Of a stretch of DNA of 20,678 bases, positions 4,832-14,700 are shown one piece after another. Each line of letters begins with the position of its first letter. Within the stretch, counting starts at the first letter, position 1. Source of the DNA: CAYOHR01 sp964512145 (GTDB lineage: Bacteria; Bacteroidota; Bacteroidia; Flavobacteriales_G; JALEGO01); assembly GCA_964512145.1 (NCBI GenBank), contig CAZEIM010000047.1:1-20678 (forward strand), in the 5' to 3' direction. Both the position numbers and the translations under genes were made by a program. The notes under the pieces are model-generated. The model was not told where the DNA came from. It made no database searches and saw only the letters and a list, made by a program, of their open reading frames with translations.

Positions 4832-7483
4832 ATGAAAAATATTTTGTTTTTTTCCTTCCTTTATCTCTTAAGTATTTCATTATTTTCAAAACAAATTGAT
4901 GTTTCTACAGCTGAGATCATTGCTAAAAATTATGCTTCAGTAAAAAATATCTCCTCTCAAAAAAGCGGAATTCAAACTCAATTGATTAAAACAGGAAAAG
5001 CTTTAATAAGCAATCAATCTGAGGTTATTTCTTCATACTATATATTCAACATCAATCAAAATGAAGGTTTTGTTATTATAGCTGCTGATGATGTAGCTAT
5101 CCCTGTTTTAGGGTATTCAAATAACGGTAGTTTTGACACCACAAATATACCCTCTTCTTTACAAAAATTATTATTTGAATTTAATAAAGGTGTGGCTCTA
5201 TTAGTTGAAAATAATGTAGTTTCTCCCACTCAACATGTGCAACAATGGGACGATTATATTTCGGGCAATATTCAACTACAAAAAAATAATTCGGTAGCGC
5301 CATTAACCACTACTCAGTGGAGTCAACGCCCAAATTATAATTTATCTTGTCCTGATAATGCTCCTACCGGATGTGTAGCTACAGCTGTTGGGCAAATTCT
5401 TAAATATTATAACCACCCGGTTATGGGATCTGGTTATTACAGTTATAATCACGACACTTATGGAACCTTATCTGCAAACTTTGCTGCTACTCAATACAAA
5501 TGGTCTAAAATGCCTAATAAATTAGTGTACACATCTCCATTAGAACAAAAACAAGCCATTTCTGAGTTATTATATCATGTGGGAGTAAGTCTAGATATGG
5601 ACTATTCTCCAACTGGAAGTGGCGCTTTTACCTACAAAGTACCTAATGCGCTTAAAACCTATTTTAAATATTCAAATGATGCACAACTCATTTACAGAAG
5701 TAGTTATAGTTTAAACTCTTGGAAAAACAAAATAAAAGAGGATTTAAATAAATCGAGAGTTGTTTATCACAGTGGTTTTTGCCCTGACCCTCAAGCTGGC
5801 CATGCATTTGTAGTGGATGGGTACGATGAAAATGATTTATTTCATATCAACTGGGGATGGGGAGGTTCATTCGATGGATATTTTGAAATTAACAACTTAA
5901 ATCCTGGAAGTACATACACTTGGAACCAAAGTCAAAGCGCGATAATTAAAATTTACCCTTTAGCCGAAGAATTTGCATTAAAATTAGAATCCAGAATTCA
6001 AGTTGCTGACTTTTCTAATAGTTTAGTTCAATCTTCCATTGTATTTGACTCTCTTTCTAATCCAATAGACACTGTTTTTTATTTGGATACTTTAAATGCT
6101 ATAAACTCAACCCCGGTTGATAGTACATTTTTATATGATTCTTTAAACTTTAATCAACCATTTTTTGTCCATACATTTATACACAACGATGGGGTTAAAA
6201 ATTACAATGGCACATTATATTTCTTATTGTTTAGTGCAGATGACCAAATTTTAGACACATTAGGTGTAATAAACCAATCTAATATTGCTCCGGGGACAAC
6301 TAAATTTTTTAGCATTCAACATTCCGGTTTAACCGATTTAATAACGGGATATTATAAAATAGGAATTTATTTTATTTCGGCTAATAAACCAAATATGGTA
6401 TTTAAAAATAATTACATTAATCCCCTAAATATAAAACACATAGGAGTAAACTCTCCTGTTTTCTCAAGCTTAATTCCTGCTAATGCTATACAATGTAACG
6501 ATTTTATAGAAAGAAATAAACCATTTACGTTTAGTATTTCTGTAACCAATAAATCGGGAGAGGAATTTTTAGGATATATTTCAGTCGATTTACATCAAAT
6601 GAATGGAAATTGGATAGATGAAATAGACCAAGAATTAGTGTATATGGATGTTAATGAAACCATACAAATAAACTATACTTCTTCAGGATTAAGTAACCCT
6701 TCTGGAACATATAAATTGGTTATATGGCAACAAAAAGATGGTGAAAACTGGAAAAAAATGGCGGATGGATTATTTCCTGCTTCTAAAGAAATTACATTGG
6801 GTCAATTAGATTTTACAGCTATGGGTGATGGATATGAAGAAAACAACACGCCAGCTAGAGCATTTGTATTTTATCCTAATTTTTATAACGATGAGGCTAC
6901 TATTAATACCTATGGGTCAAGCATTCATATTCCATCAGATGTAGATTTTTACAACATTAAATTAGAAGAAGGGTATGAATATACTATACAAGCTAAAATA
7001 CATGATGCTTATCTAAATCAAAACGGCATGAGCTATACCAACGATGTAGTGTTCTCATACTTATTGGATGGAAAATGGGTTGGTGATTATTATGATGATG
7101 TGGATATGCCTTCATTTAAGGTATTAAATAACACATCCCTTACCTTTGGTGTAATGTCATTTTATCCTGAAACGAGAGGAACTTATGAATTAGAAATACA
7201 TATTTCAAGAGAACGATTAACAAATGTTCAAAACCATTCAGTTGAAAATAAGATTCGAGTATTTCCAAACCCTTCCAACGGAATATTCCAAGTTCAAGCA
7301 TTCAATAGTTCAAGTGATTTGAACCAATTTACTGTAAGAGGAGTTACCGGTAATGTGGTATTTAAAGGGACCCATAATAACAATGAAACTATTGATTTAT
7401 CGATATTGCCAACAGGAACTTATTGGTTAGAATTTAAAGACAATAATAACACGATAACCACTCCGTTAATTATACAAAAATAA
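4832..7483 (+). CDS. Secreted C10 family (streptopain-like) cysteine peptidase with T9SS sorting domain
   Basis: Extracellular cysteine protease, 883 residues from the ATG at 4832 (a TTG at 4802 is inside the promoter region). Signal peptide at about 1-20; Spi-type pro-region at about 20-125, with FVIIAADDVAIPVLGYS near 80-96; catalytic domain with Cys181 in NAPTGCVATAVGQIL and His324 in AGHAFVVDGYD, followed by HINWGWGGSFDGYFEI, a hallmark of family C10 (streptopain, PrtT). After it come beta-rich regions, a PPC-like domain (DGYEENNTPARA...DVDFYNIKL, roughly 670-795), and a C-terminal sorting domain (VFPNPSNGIF, then LPTGTYWLEF) in about the last 75 residues, which directs export by the type IX secretion system. 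Single-gene unit, divergent from the MbnP-like gene. Likely degrades proteins outside the cell for nutrition; substrate unknown. Confidence 0.93.
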   Translation: MKNILFFSFLYLLSISLFSKQIDVSTAEIIAKNYASVKNISSQKSGIQTQLIKTGKALISNQSEVISSYYIFNINQNEGFVIIAADDVAIPVLGYSNNGSFDTTNIPSSLQKLLFEFNKGVALLVENNVVSPTQHVQQWDDYISGNIQLQKNNSVAPLTTTQWSQRPNYNLSCPDNAPTGCVATAVGQILKYYNHPVMGSGYYSYNHDTYGTLSANFAATQYKWSKMPNKLVYTSPLEQKQAISELLYHVGVSLDMDYSPTGSGAFTYKVPNALKTYFKYSNDAQLIYRSSYSLNSWKNKIKEDLNKSRVVYHSGFCPDPQAGHAFVVDGYDENDLFHINWGWGGSFDGYFEINNLNPGSTYTWNQSQSAIIKIYPLAEEFALKLESRIQVADFSNSLVQSSIVFDSLSNPIDTVFYLDTLNAINSTPVDSTFLYDSLNFNQPFFVHTFIHNDGVKNYNGTLYFLLFSADDQILDTLGVINQSNIAPGTTKFFSIQHSGLTDLITGYYKIGIYFISANKPNMVFKNNYINPLNIKHIGVNSPVFSSLIPANAIQCNDFIERNKPFTFSISVTNKSGEEFLGYISVDLHQMNGNWIDEIDQELVYMDVNETIQINYTSSGLSNPSGTYKLVIWQQKDGENWKKMADGLFPASKEITLGQLDFTAMGDGYEENNTPARAFVFYPNFYNDEATINTYGSSIHIPSDVDFYNIKLEEGYEYTIQAKIHDAYLNQNGMSYTNDVVFSYLLDGKWVGDYYDDVDMPSFKVLNNTSLTFGVMSFYPETRGTYELEIHISRERLTNVQNHSVENKIRVFPNPSNGIFQVQAFNSSSDLNQFTVRGVTGNVVFKGTHNNNETIDLSILPTGTYWLEFKDNNNTITTPLIIQK

Positions 7484-7499
7484 CCGTTCAATAAACGAA

Positions 7500-7541
7500 A
7501 CAGAACATTAACAAATTATTCGTATAATTTATTTATTCTGT
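7500..7541. terminator. Nested stem-loop after the peptidase gene
   Basis: AAATTAT (7513-7519) and ATAATTT (7524-7530) form a seven-bp stem with a TCGT loop, nested inside ACAGAA (7500-7505) and TTCTGT (7536-7541). Its place, 17 bases past the peptidase stop and before the exbB promoter, fits a terminator. No U tract follows the stem. Confidence 0.4.
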
Positions 7542-7556
7542 ATTTAGAAAATTTTA

Positions 7557-7564
7557 TATATTTG
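7557..7564 (+). promoter_or_regulatory. -7 element (TATATTTG) of the Exb operon
   Basis: TATATTTG fits TAnnTTTG and lies 22 bases before the ExbB ATG. No good -33 TTTG is visible at the usual spacing, so support is partial. Confidence 0.45.
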
Positions 7565-7586
7565 GCCTCTAAAATTTAAAAATCAA

Positions 7587-8390
7587 ATGAAAAAAATACT
7601 TTTTGGATTGATCATGAGTACTGCATTTCTTGTTCAGACTCAATTAGCATTTACACAGGATACAACAGCCTCTGCTGAAGAGGTAGTAAACGAAGCTACA
7701 ACCGTTACTAGTAATGAAACCGTTGAAAACTCACAAACACCTCCATCAGCTGATGATAGAACTTTTCACCAAACCATGAAAAAATTGTTTTTAGATGGCG
7801 GTGTAAAATTTATGACTCCATTGTTAATATGTTTCATATTAGGGTTAGCCATTGCTATAGAAAGGATTATTTATTTAACAGTTGCATCAACTAATACGAC
7901 TAAATTATTAAAAAATGTAGAATCTGCACTACAAACAGGTGGTGTTGAATCGGCAAAAGAAGTATGCAGAAATACTTCAGGTCCGGTAGCTAGTATTTTT
8001 TATCAAGGATTAGACAGACACAGTGAAGGTTTAGATATGGTAGAAAAATCGGTAACAGCGTATGGAAATGTTCAAGCAGGATTATTAGAAAAAGGAATGT
8101 CTTGGATTTCTTTGTTTATTGCCTTAGCTCCAATGCTAGGTTTCTTTGGGACTGTAATTGGTATGATTCAAGCTTTTGATGCTATTGCAGCAGCTAATAA
8201 CATTTCGCCTGGTATCGTTGCCGGTGGTATTGGAGTAGCTTTAATTACTACTGTAGCAGGTTTAGTGGTAGCTATGATTTTACAGGTGTTTTATAATTAC
8301 TTAGTATCTAAAGTAGATTCAATATTAAACGATATGGAGGATGCTTCGATTTCTTTGGTAGATATATTGGTTAAGTACAATAAAAATTAA
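7587..8390 (+). CDS. exbB: MotA/TolQ/ExbB proton channel family protein
   Basis: Inner-membrane proton-channel subunit that, with ExbD, turns the proton gradient into motion for TonB-dependent transport or a related envelope process. 267 residues. An N-terminal hydrophobic segment (1-20) resembles a signal sequence and is followed by an acidic, Thr/Val-rich stretch (about 24-58), as in many Bacteroidota ExbB proteins. Main membrane helices: about 75-98, 172-195 (ISLFIALAPMLGFFGTVIGM) and 210-235 (GGIGVALITTVAGLVVAMIL). The last two carry the conserved ExbB/TolQ/MotA pattern. First gene of a four-gene operon: the next start is six bases after its stop. TolQ or a dedicated gliding/secretion motor are alternatives, but the two ExbD genes downstream favour ExbB. 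Confidence 0.92.
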   Translation: MKKILFGLIMSTAFLVQTQLAFTQDTTASAEEVVNEATTVTSNETVENSQTPPSADDRTFHQTMKKLFLDGGVKFMTPLLICFILGLAIAIERIIYLTVASTNTTKLLKNVESALQTGGVESAKEVCRNTSGPVASIFYQGLDRHSEGLDMVEKSVTAYGNVQAGLLEKGMSWISLFIALAPMLGFFGTVIGMIQAFDAIAAANNISPGIVAGGIGVALITTVAGLVVAMILQVFYNYLVSKVDSILNDMEDASISLVDILVKYNKN

Positions 8391-8395
8391 TAAAT

Positions 8396-8785
8396 ATGCC
8401 ATCTATTTCTAAAATTGTATATTACGCTATCATAGTATTAGGTATTATAGGTGTTTTAATGGTGGCTAACTATAACTATGATTTTATATTGTACGTTTGT
8501 TACGCCATAGGAATTATTGGTTCAATCTTGATGTTTTTAAGTTCAATATATTCTTCTATGCTAAAACCTGGAAGTCTTAAAAAGAGCTTACTGGGAGTAG
8601 TTGTGTTAGGTGTTATTGTTGTAATGAGTTATTTATTTTCATCGGATGAAATACTTCCCATGTATGGAAACATCTCATCTTCTGAATCGAGATTGGTTGA
8701 TGTTCAATTAATTACCTTATACATACTAATGATACTTTCTGTTTTAAGCATTGTTTATTCAGCAATCGTAAAAACTATAAAATAA
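8396..8785 (+). CDS. Four-helix membrane protein inside the Exb operon
   Basis: 129-residue integral membrane protein of unknown function. Four hydrophobic segments are clear: about 7-25 (YYAIIVLGIIGVLMVANY), 27-50, 63-81 (SLLGVVVLGVIVVMSYLF) and 104-127. A short polar hairpin with SSDEILPMYG lies between the third and fourth. No signal cleavage site, enzyme motif or metal site stands out. It sits between exbB (5-base gap) and the first exbD (4-base gap), so it must be co-transcribed. I recall similar small membrane proteins in the same slot in other Bacteroidota exb operons. It may be an accessory subunit of the proton channel, but this is inference from position only. Confidence 0.82.
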   Translation: MPSISKIVYYAIIVLGIIGVLMVANYNYDFILYVCYAIGIIGSILMFLSSIYSSMLKPGSLKKSLLGVVVLGVIVVMSYLFSSDEILPMYGNISSSESRLVDVQLITLYILMILSVLSIVYSAIVKTIK

Positions 8786-8789
8786 AAGT

Positions 8790-9467
8790 ATGGCAGCAAA
8801 AACACCACCGGAAATAAATGCAGGATCAATGGCAGATATTGCCTTTCTCTTGCTTATTTTCTTTCTGGTAACCACTACCATGGATTCAGATTGGGGTTTA
8901 GCTCGTGTATTACCCCCTCCTCCAGAAGATGTTCCTCAAGAAGATATTAAAATTAAAGAACGTGATGTTTTTGTAGTGTTAGCAAATGCAAATAACCAGC
9001 TTCTTGTAGAAGGCGAGTTAATAGACATTACTCAATTAAAAGAAAAAGCGAAAGAATTTATCGCAAATCCCAATCGTTCAGAAGAATTGCCTCAATGGGA
9101 AGATATAACCGTTGATTTTGCACAGCAACAATTGGCTAGTGTAGGTGATGAAGATAAGAAAAAATGGCAAGAAAGATTAGATGCTGCTAAAGAATTGGGC
9201 AACTATACCATCACCAAACAAGTAATTTCTCTTCAAAATGACAGAGGTACCAGTTATGAATTATATGTGCAAGTTCAAGATGAGTTAGCCGCTGCTTACA
9301 ACGAACTAAGAAATGAGTTAACGAAAGAACGTTTTGGTATGAGTTACCAGGAATTAGAGGAAAAAGCAAAAAATAATGAAGTTTTTAAAAATAAACTTAC
9401 AGCTATAAAAACTGTTTACCCTCAAAGGATATCAGAGGCTGAACCTAAAGATACAAACCAACAATAA
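8790..9467 (+). CDS. exbD: Biopolymer transport protein ExbD/TolR, long form
   Basis: Single-pass membrane subunit of the ExbB-ExbD motor. 225 residues: short cytoplasmic N terminus, then SMADIAFLLLIFFLVTTTM (13-31) containing the proton-carrying Asp16, then a Pro-rich linker (LPPPPEDVPQE) and a periplasmic domain. The usual ExbD core pieces are present: VFVVLANANNQLLVEGE around residues 55-71 and VISLQNDRGTSYELYVQVQDEL around 145-166. The roughly 70 residues between them form a charged, mostly helical insertion that makes the protein longer than classic ExbD (about 140 residues). A helical C-terminal tail follows. The next gene starts one base after the stop, suggesting coupled translation. 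Confidence 0.9.
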   Translation: MAAKTPPEINAGSMADIAFLLLIFFLVTTTMDSDWGLARVLPPPPEDVPQEDIKIKERDVFVVLANANNQLLVEGELIDITQLKEKAKEFIANPNRSEELPQWEDITVDFAQQQLASVGDEDKKKWQERLDAAKELGNYTITKQVISLQNDRGTSYELYVQVQDELAAAYNELRNELTKERFGMSYQELEEKAKNNEVFKNKLTAIKTVYPQRISEAEPKDTNQQ

Positions 9468-9468
9468 T

Positions 9469-9927
9469 ATGTCTAGATTTAAGAAAAAAACAGCGAATGC
9501 AGGCGCAGGTATTTCTACCGCATCTTTGCCTGATATTGTATTCATGTTACTTTTCTTTTTCATGGTAACAACCGTTATGCGTGAGGTTGATTTAAAAGTA
9601 AAATTAGCTCAACCCGAAGCTAAAGAAATTCAAAAAATTGAAAATAAATCAGAGGTTATGTATATGTATGTAGGGGAACCCTATGAAAGAAATAAATATG
9701 GAACTGAACCTCGTTTACAAATAAATGATGATTTTGTTGAAATTAGTGATATTCGAGCCTCAGTAGAAACTTTTAGAGCAACTAAAGACGAGGCATTACA
9801 TGGAAGATTAACTACCTCATTAAAAGTCGATAAAAATGTAAAAATGGGAGTAGTTACCGATATTAAGCAGGAATTACGTAAAGCACAACAATTAAAAATT
9901 GTGTACGCAACCTTACCGAAGAATTAA
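9469..9927 (+). CDS. exbD: Biopolymer transport protein ExbD/TolR, second copy
   Basis: Second ExbD-type subunit, 152 residues, classic length. A basic cytoplasmic start (SRFKKKTANAG) precedes SLPDIVFMLLFFFMVTTVM (19-37) with the conserved Asp22; the periplasmic domain includes MYMYVG, LQINDDFVEI and the closing LKVDKNVKMGVVTDIKQEL. It is last in the operon and differs clearly from the first copy, so the channel may be built from unlike ExbD chains. Pairs of ExbD genes after exbB are common in Bacteroidota. No tonB gene follows; the 94 bases after it hold only the next gene's promoter. Confidence 0.9.
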   Translation: MSRFKKKTANAGAGISTASLPDIVFMLLFFFMVTTVMREVDLKVKLAQPEAKEIQKIENKSEVMYMYVGEPYERNKYGTEPRLQINDDFVEISDIRASVETFRATKDEALHGRLTTSLKVDKNVKMGVVTDIKQELRKAQQLKIVYATLPKN

Positions 9928-9968
9928 TAAAATATCCAATTTACTCTTTTTATATATTCTTTTAATAA

Positions 9969-9976
9969 TACCTTTG
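9969..9976 (+). promoter_or_regulatory. -7 element (TACCTTTG) upstream of aspartate kinase
   Basis: TACCTTTGC is a perfect TAnnTTTG with the often-seen following C. It lies 45 bases ahead of the ATG. No clear TTTG at -33. It probably starts the four-gene unit lysC to M20 amidohydrolase. Confidence 0.5.
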
Positions 9977-10021
9977 CATTTGGTGTATTTTAAATGTAAA
10001 AAAGTATAGATTTTCTAAATT

Positions 10022-11278
10022 ATGCTGGTATTTAAGTTTGGCGGAGCATCCGTTAAAAATGCTCTTGCGGTTAAAAATGTTTTATCTATTGTTCAACGAT
10101 ATCAAAACACTCCATTATGTATCGTTATTTCTGCCATGGACAAAACTACCAACGCTCTGGAGAAGGTAGTTCAACTATATTACCAAGATAATATAACAGA
10201 AGCCAACGAAACCTTAAATTCTGTAAAATTATTTCATGAATCCATTTGCAAGGATTTAGATATTTACTCTCAAGAGTTAGCCGAGATATTAAACAATTAT
10301 TTTATTGAAATAGAATGGTTGTTTGAAAGTAACCTTAAAAATAATTACGATTATGATTATGATCAAATAGTTTCTATGGGGGAACTTTTATCTACGACAA
10401 TTATTCACACATATTTAAATAAGCAAGGCATCATAAACACTTGGCTTGACGCAAGAGATTTTATTAAAACCAACGATCGATACCGAGAAGGGAGAATTAT
10501 TTGGGACAAAACTAGTAATGCACTTACTTCTATTGTTGATTTTAATAATCATTCGGTTTATATAACCCAAGGATTTATTGGTTCAACAAACGAGAATAAC
10601 ACTACCACGCTAGGAAGAGAGGGGTCTGATTTTACAGCAGCTATTATAGCTCATATTCTTCAAGCAGAAGCTGTATATATTTGGAAAGATGTTACAGGGG
10701 TATTAAATGCTGACCCAAAATATTTTGATAATACCATTAAGTTAGATTATATTTCGTATGAAGAAGCGATTGAACTCACCTATTACGGAGCTTCTGTTAT
10801 TCACCCAAGAACTATTCAGCCTCTGCAAAATAAAAATATCCCTTTACACGTTAAATCATTTATTGACCCAACCTTACCAGGAACCATAATTCACAGTAAA
10901 AAAGAAGTTAATTTTTTAATCCCGTGTTTCATTTTTAAAGTTAACCAATGCTTGCTATCACTTACCCCAAAAGACTTTACCTTTATTGCCGAAGACCATT
11001 TTAAAGAAATTTTTACGGCATTCAGCGACTTACACGTAAAAATACATGTTATGCAACATTCGGCTATTACATTTTGGGCCTGTGTAGACTGGGATGAACG
11101 AAAAATTGGATTATTAAAAAATATATTTTCCGAAAATTATGATATTACCCTGCAAACTGGACTTGAATTAATTACCATTAGACACTACAACGACAGTACT
11201 ATTGACCGAGTAACTGAGAATAAAAAAATAGTATTGGAACAAAGAAATAAAGAAACCATTCGATTAATATGTATATAA
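10022..11278 (+). CDS. lysC: Aspartate kinase
   Basis: Phosphorylates L-aspartate, the first step toward lysine/diaminopimelate, threonine and methionine; cytoplasmic. 418 residues, monofunctional: no homoserine dehydrogenase domain is attached. The kinase domain has KFGGASV at 4-10, TTTLGREGSDFTAA near 194-207, and VYIWKDVTGVLNADPKYF near 218-235, with TYYGASVIHPRTIQP after it. The remaining 130 or so residues form an ACT-type regulatory region (MQHSAITFWACVDWDERK corresponds to the usual TSEVSVSVSVD stretch), so feedback control is possible although the effector cannot be read. First gene of a tight run; the next ATG is three bases after the stop. The symbol is given for function; thrA-like isozyme naming cannot be excluded. 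Confidence 0.9.
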   Translation: MLVFKFGGASVKNALAVKNVLSIVQRYQNTPLCIVISAMDKTTNALEKVVQLYYQDNITEANETLNSVKLFHESICKDLDIYSQELAEILNNYFIEIEWLFESNLKNNYDYDYDQIVSMGELLSTTIIHTYLNKQGIINTWLDARDFIKTNDRYREGRIIWDKTSNALTSIVDFNNHSVYITQGFIGSTNENNTTTLGREGSDFTAAIIAHILQAEAVYIWKDVTGVLNADPKYFDNTIKLDYISYEEAIELTYYGASVIHPRTIQPLQNKNIPLHVKSFIDPTLPGTIIHSKKEVNFLIPCFIFKVNQCLLSLTPKDFTFIAEDHFKEIFTAFSDLHVKIHVMQHSAITFWACVDWDERKIGLLKNIFSENYDITLQTGLELITIRHYNDSTIDRVTENKKIVLEQRNKETIRLICI

Positions 11279-11281
11279 ATT

Positions 11282-11725
11282 ATGATTAGAATAATCTTGG
11301 GAATCTACCTATTTTTTTCTTGCTCCATCGTTTTTTCACAAAGGAATAAAATACATAAAGATTCTGTTGAAATTACTCAAATATTATATGATTTTTTTCA
11401 AGTATTCTCAACACATAATCCTAAATATCTCCATGAAAATATTACCTCAACATTCGAAATATACGATGTTGGTTTAGTTTGGAATTCAGACAGTATTCAA
11501 AATTTTATACAGGTGTACCCAAAACCATTTAATCGAGAAAATCAATTTAAAATTATTAAACTTAATATAAATAAAAGTATTGCTTGGATAAGTTATTGGA
11601 ATACAGGAATATTTCATCAGCCTGATGGAACAAATAAACAGATTAAGTGGTTAGAGTCAGCCATTTTAATAAAAAAAAACAAACACTGGAAATTAGCGCA
11701 ATTGCATTCAACAAAAGTTATATAA
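11282..11725 (+). CDS. Exported NTF2/SnoaL-like domain protein
   Basis: 147-residue protein with a signal peptide (MIRIILGIYLFFSCSIVFSQ) and a small alpha+beta body that looks like the NTF2-like / DUF4440 fold: an N-terminal helix (EITQILYDFFQVFSTHNPKY), a strand with TFEIYDVGLVWNSDSI, and a final strand pair (WLESAILIKKNKHWKLAQLH) typical of SnoaL-like domains. Such proteins are ligand-binding or small enzymes; no catalytic residues can be assigned. It probably works in the periplasm. It is three bases after lysC and 19 before the large barrel protein, so it likely shares their transcript, but a link to amino-acid synthesis is not implied. Confidence 0.7.
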   Translation: MIRIILGIYLFFSCSIVFSQRNKIHKDSVEITQILYDFFQVFSTHNPKYLHENITSTFEIYDVGLVWNSDSIQNFIQVYPKPFNRENQFKIIKLNINKSIAWISYWNTGIFHQPDGTNKQIKWLESAILIKKNKHWKLAQLHSTKVI

Positions 11726-11744
11726 AATACCTAAAGAATAATTC

Positions 11745-14700
11745 ATGTTTTTATTTTTAGTATTTTTATACATTAAACACTTAGTGATAAGCGACTTGAA
11801 AAAAAAATCTTTGCATACGCTATTTATTTTATCTACTATACTTTTTCTAGTTATTCCTAATATAGGGTATAGCCAGTTTTATACCGGTTCATCTATGCGT
11901 TTTGGTAAAAACAGAGTGCAACACGAAGATTTTACATGGTTTTACCGAAAATACGATCGCTACAATATTTATTATTATGAAGGTGGAGCAGAAGCTTCTT
12001 TATTTGCCTCTGATATTGTATATGAGGTATTAGACGAGTTATCAAATAGATTTGAGTACTACTATGAAGACGAAGACAGGGTAAATATTATTATTTACAA
12101 CAAATTAGAAGATTTCAGGCAAAATAATATTGGCCTTAACGAAGAAAGTGATAATAATATCGGAGGAACAACCAGGATATATGGTAGAAATATATTTATT
12201 TATTTTGACGGAAACCATCAACATTTCGAAACAAACATTCGAGAAGGAGTATCCAGAATTATGGCTCAACAAAAGATTTTTGGAGATACCTGGCTAGAAA
12301 TTTTAAAAAACTCAACACTTCTAACAGTACCTGAATGGTATATGGATGGATTGATTTCCTATTTTTCTAAACCGTATAATCTCATTGAACCAAGAATTTC
12401 TGATGCTGTTTCATACAAAAAGTTTAATGCATTTAATAGAATGGATGAATCTGAAAAACTAATATTTGGGCATGCCATGTGGAATTATGTTGCTGAAATA
12501 TATGGAGAAAAATTAATTCCAAATATTCTATATATGTCAAGAGTGGGCCGAAGTATAGAAAGTGGTTTTTTATTTGTATTGGGCATTTCGTTTAAAGAAT
12601 TAAAAAAAGAAATGCTACAACATTACGAACGAAAATATAGTATTGAACCAGACAAACCCAATATGCAAGAAAACACCGTGTCATTAAAAACTAAAAAACA
12701 CCGACATTATCACAATATCCGATTTAGTCCTGATGAACAATATCTTGCCTATATCGAGACTAAACTAGGGCGTTCAAAAGTTTACATATACAATAGAAGT
12801 ACCAAAAAAAAGAAAAAAATATTTGTTTTTGGGCCTCGATTAGAAAGAATACAAGACTTTAGCTATCCGTTAATTGAATGGCATCCTAAAGGGGAAATAT
12901 TGTCTATCGTATATCCTAAAAAGTTTGAAACAAAAATTAAATATCATTCGTTAGTTTCGAAAGAAAAAGTTGAAAAAACTATTTTTGGTATAGATAAAGT
13001 AACTTCATTTAGTTATGCCCCCGATGGCAAAAAAATAATATTATCTGCGATTTCAGAGGGTAAGTCGGATTTATTTTTATATACCATATCATCTAATACC
13101 AGTACCCGACTAACCGATGATATATATGACGATTTAACCCCGGTGTTTTTAAATTCAAATGAAATTTTGTTTGCAAGCAACAGAACAAATGATTCTTTAG
13201 AAAAAAACTTAAAACAAGAAAAGGAATTTTTTCAAGATAATTTTGATTTATATGCATTAACCATTTCAGGTGATAACAAATATAAGCTAACACGTTTTAC
13301 CCAAACTACTCAAAACGAAATGCAACCTCTTGCATTAACAAAAAATGAATTTTCATATTTATCAGATTATTCTGGAATAACCTCAAGATTTAAAGCATAC
13401 AGAGACAGTGCTGTAAGCCATGTAGACACAACCATTCATTATCGTTATTTTATAAATTCTGTTGTTGAATCGAACTACCATGTCCCGATACATGAATTTC
13501 ATACCTCTAAAGAACATAATTATACTTCAGAAATCCTTTATTTTAAAGGAAAATACCACATGTTTATTATTGACGAAAAAAACAGGTCTAAAAAATTAAT
13601 CCATACAAAAACAAATAAAATATTGATTGATACAAATGCTGTATTTAATTTGGGTGGAAAAGAAAAAAATCTTCCCAATAACCCAAAAATTTATTTTCAA
13701 GAATATCCCAAGATAGAGTTATCTAAACCTAACATTATATCAACTGAAAAATATTTATTTAGCTCAGAAACATCTGCTAACAATACTACCCAAGGTATAG
13801 TGAATAATTCTGTTTCTAATTCGTTCACCGATACTAATACAGTAAAGGTACGAGAAAAAGTAATTCCCTCCTCTAGATTTTACTACCACAGTTTTACAGC
13901 CAGTGATATTACCTCAAAGGTAGATTTTGATTTTGCAAATCAATTGTATCAGCATTTTAATGGAGGTCCTTATGTTCAGCCGGGTATGGGTATTGTGCTT
14001 AAGGTAGATGTTAAAGACTTATTTGAGGATTATAAGTTAGAAGGCGGTATAAGAATGGGGTTAAATGGAAATTCTACCGAATACTTTGCTTCATTAGAAG
14101 ACAGAAGTAAACGATGGGATAAGTTGTATAGTATTCAAAGACAAACACTTAATTTTAGTTCAGACTTTTTTAACGCAAAAACAACAACCTATTTGCTTAA
14201 AGTAAGATATTCTTTTCCATTCAGTGAAGTATCCAGTATAAGAATTACACCATCTATACGAAGAGACGCTGGAGTGATATTATCAACCGATGCTTTTACC
14301 TTGCCTGTACCAAGTATTTACGAAACATGGGGAGGTATTAAACTGGAATATATATTTGACGACTCAAGGGCAAAAGGATTAAATTTATATCATGGAACAA
14401 AATTCAAATTATTTGCAGAACACTATAGAGTAGTAAATGATGTAAATACAGATATCTATATAACCGGCTGGGATTATCGACATGCATTAAAAATACACCG
14501 AGATTTAATTTGGGTGAATCGATTTTCAGCTGGATTCAGCTTTGGAACTAGAAAATTAGTCCATTACCTAGGTTCGGTAGATAATTGGATATATATTTCT
14601 GAAAACCCTCGTTTCGACACAGGAACACCTATTGCACAAGATGCAGGGTATTATTTTCAAACCATAGTTCCTCCGTTACGTGGATTTATACAAAACGCTA

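Noticed and set aside
13093..13293. 66-codon minus-strand frame inside the PD40-barrel gene
   Set aside because: Located opposite PD40 repeats in a long uninterrupted gene; no support of its own.
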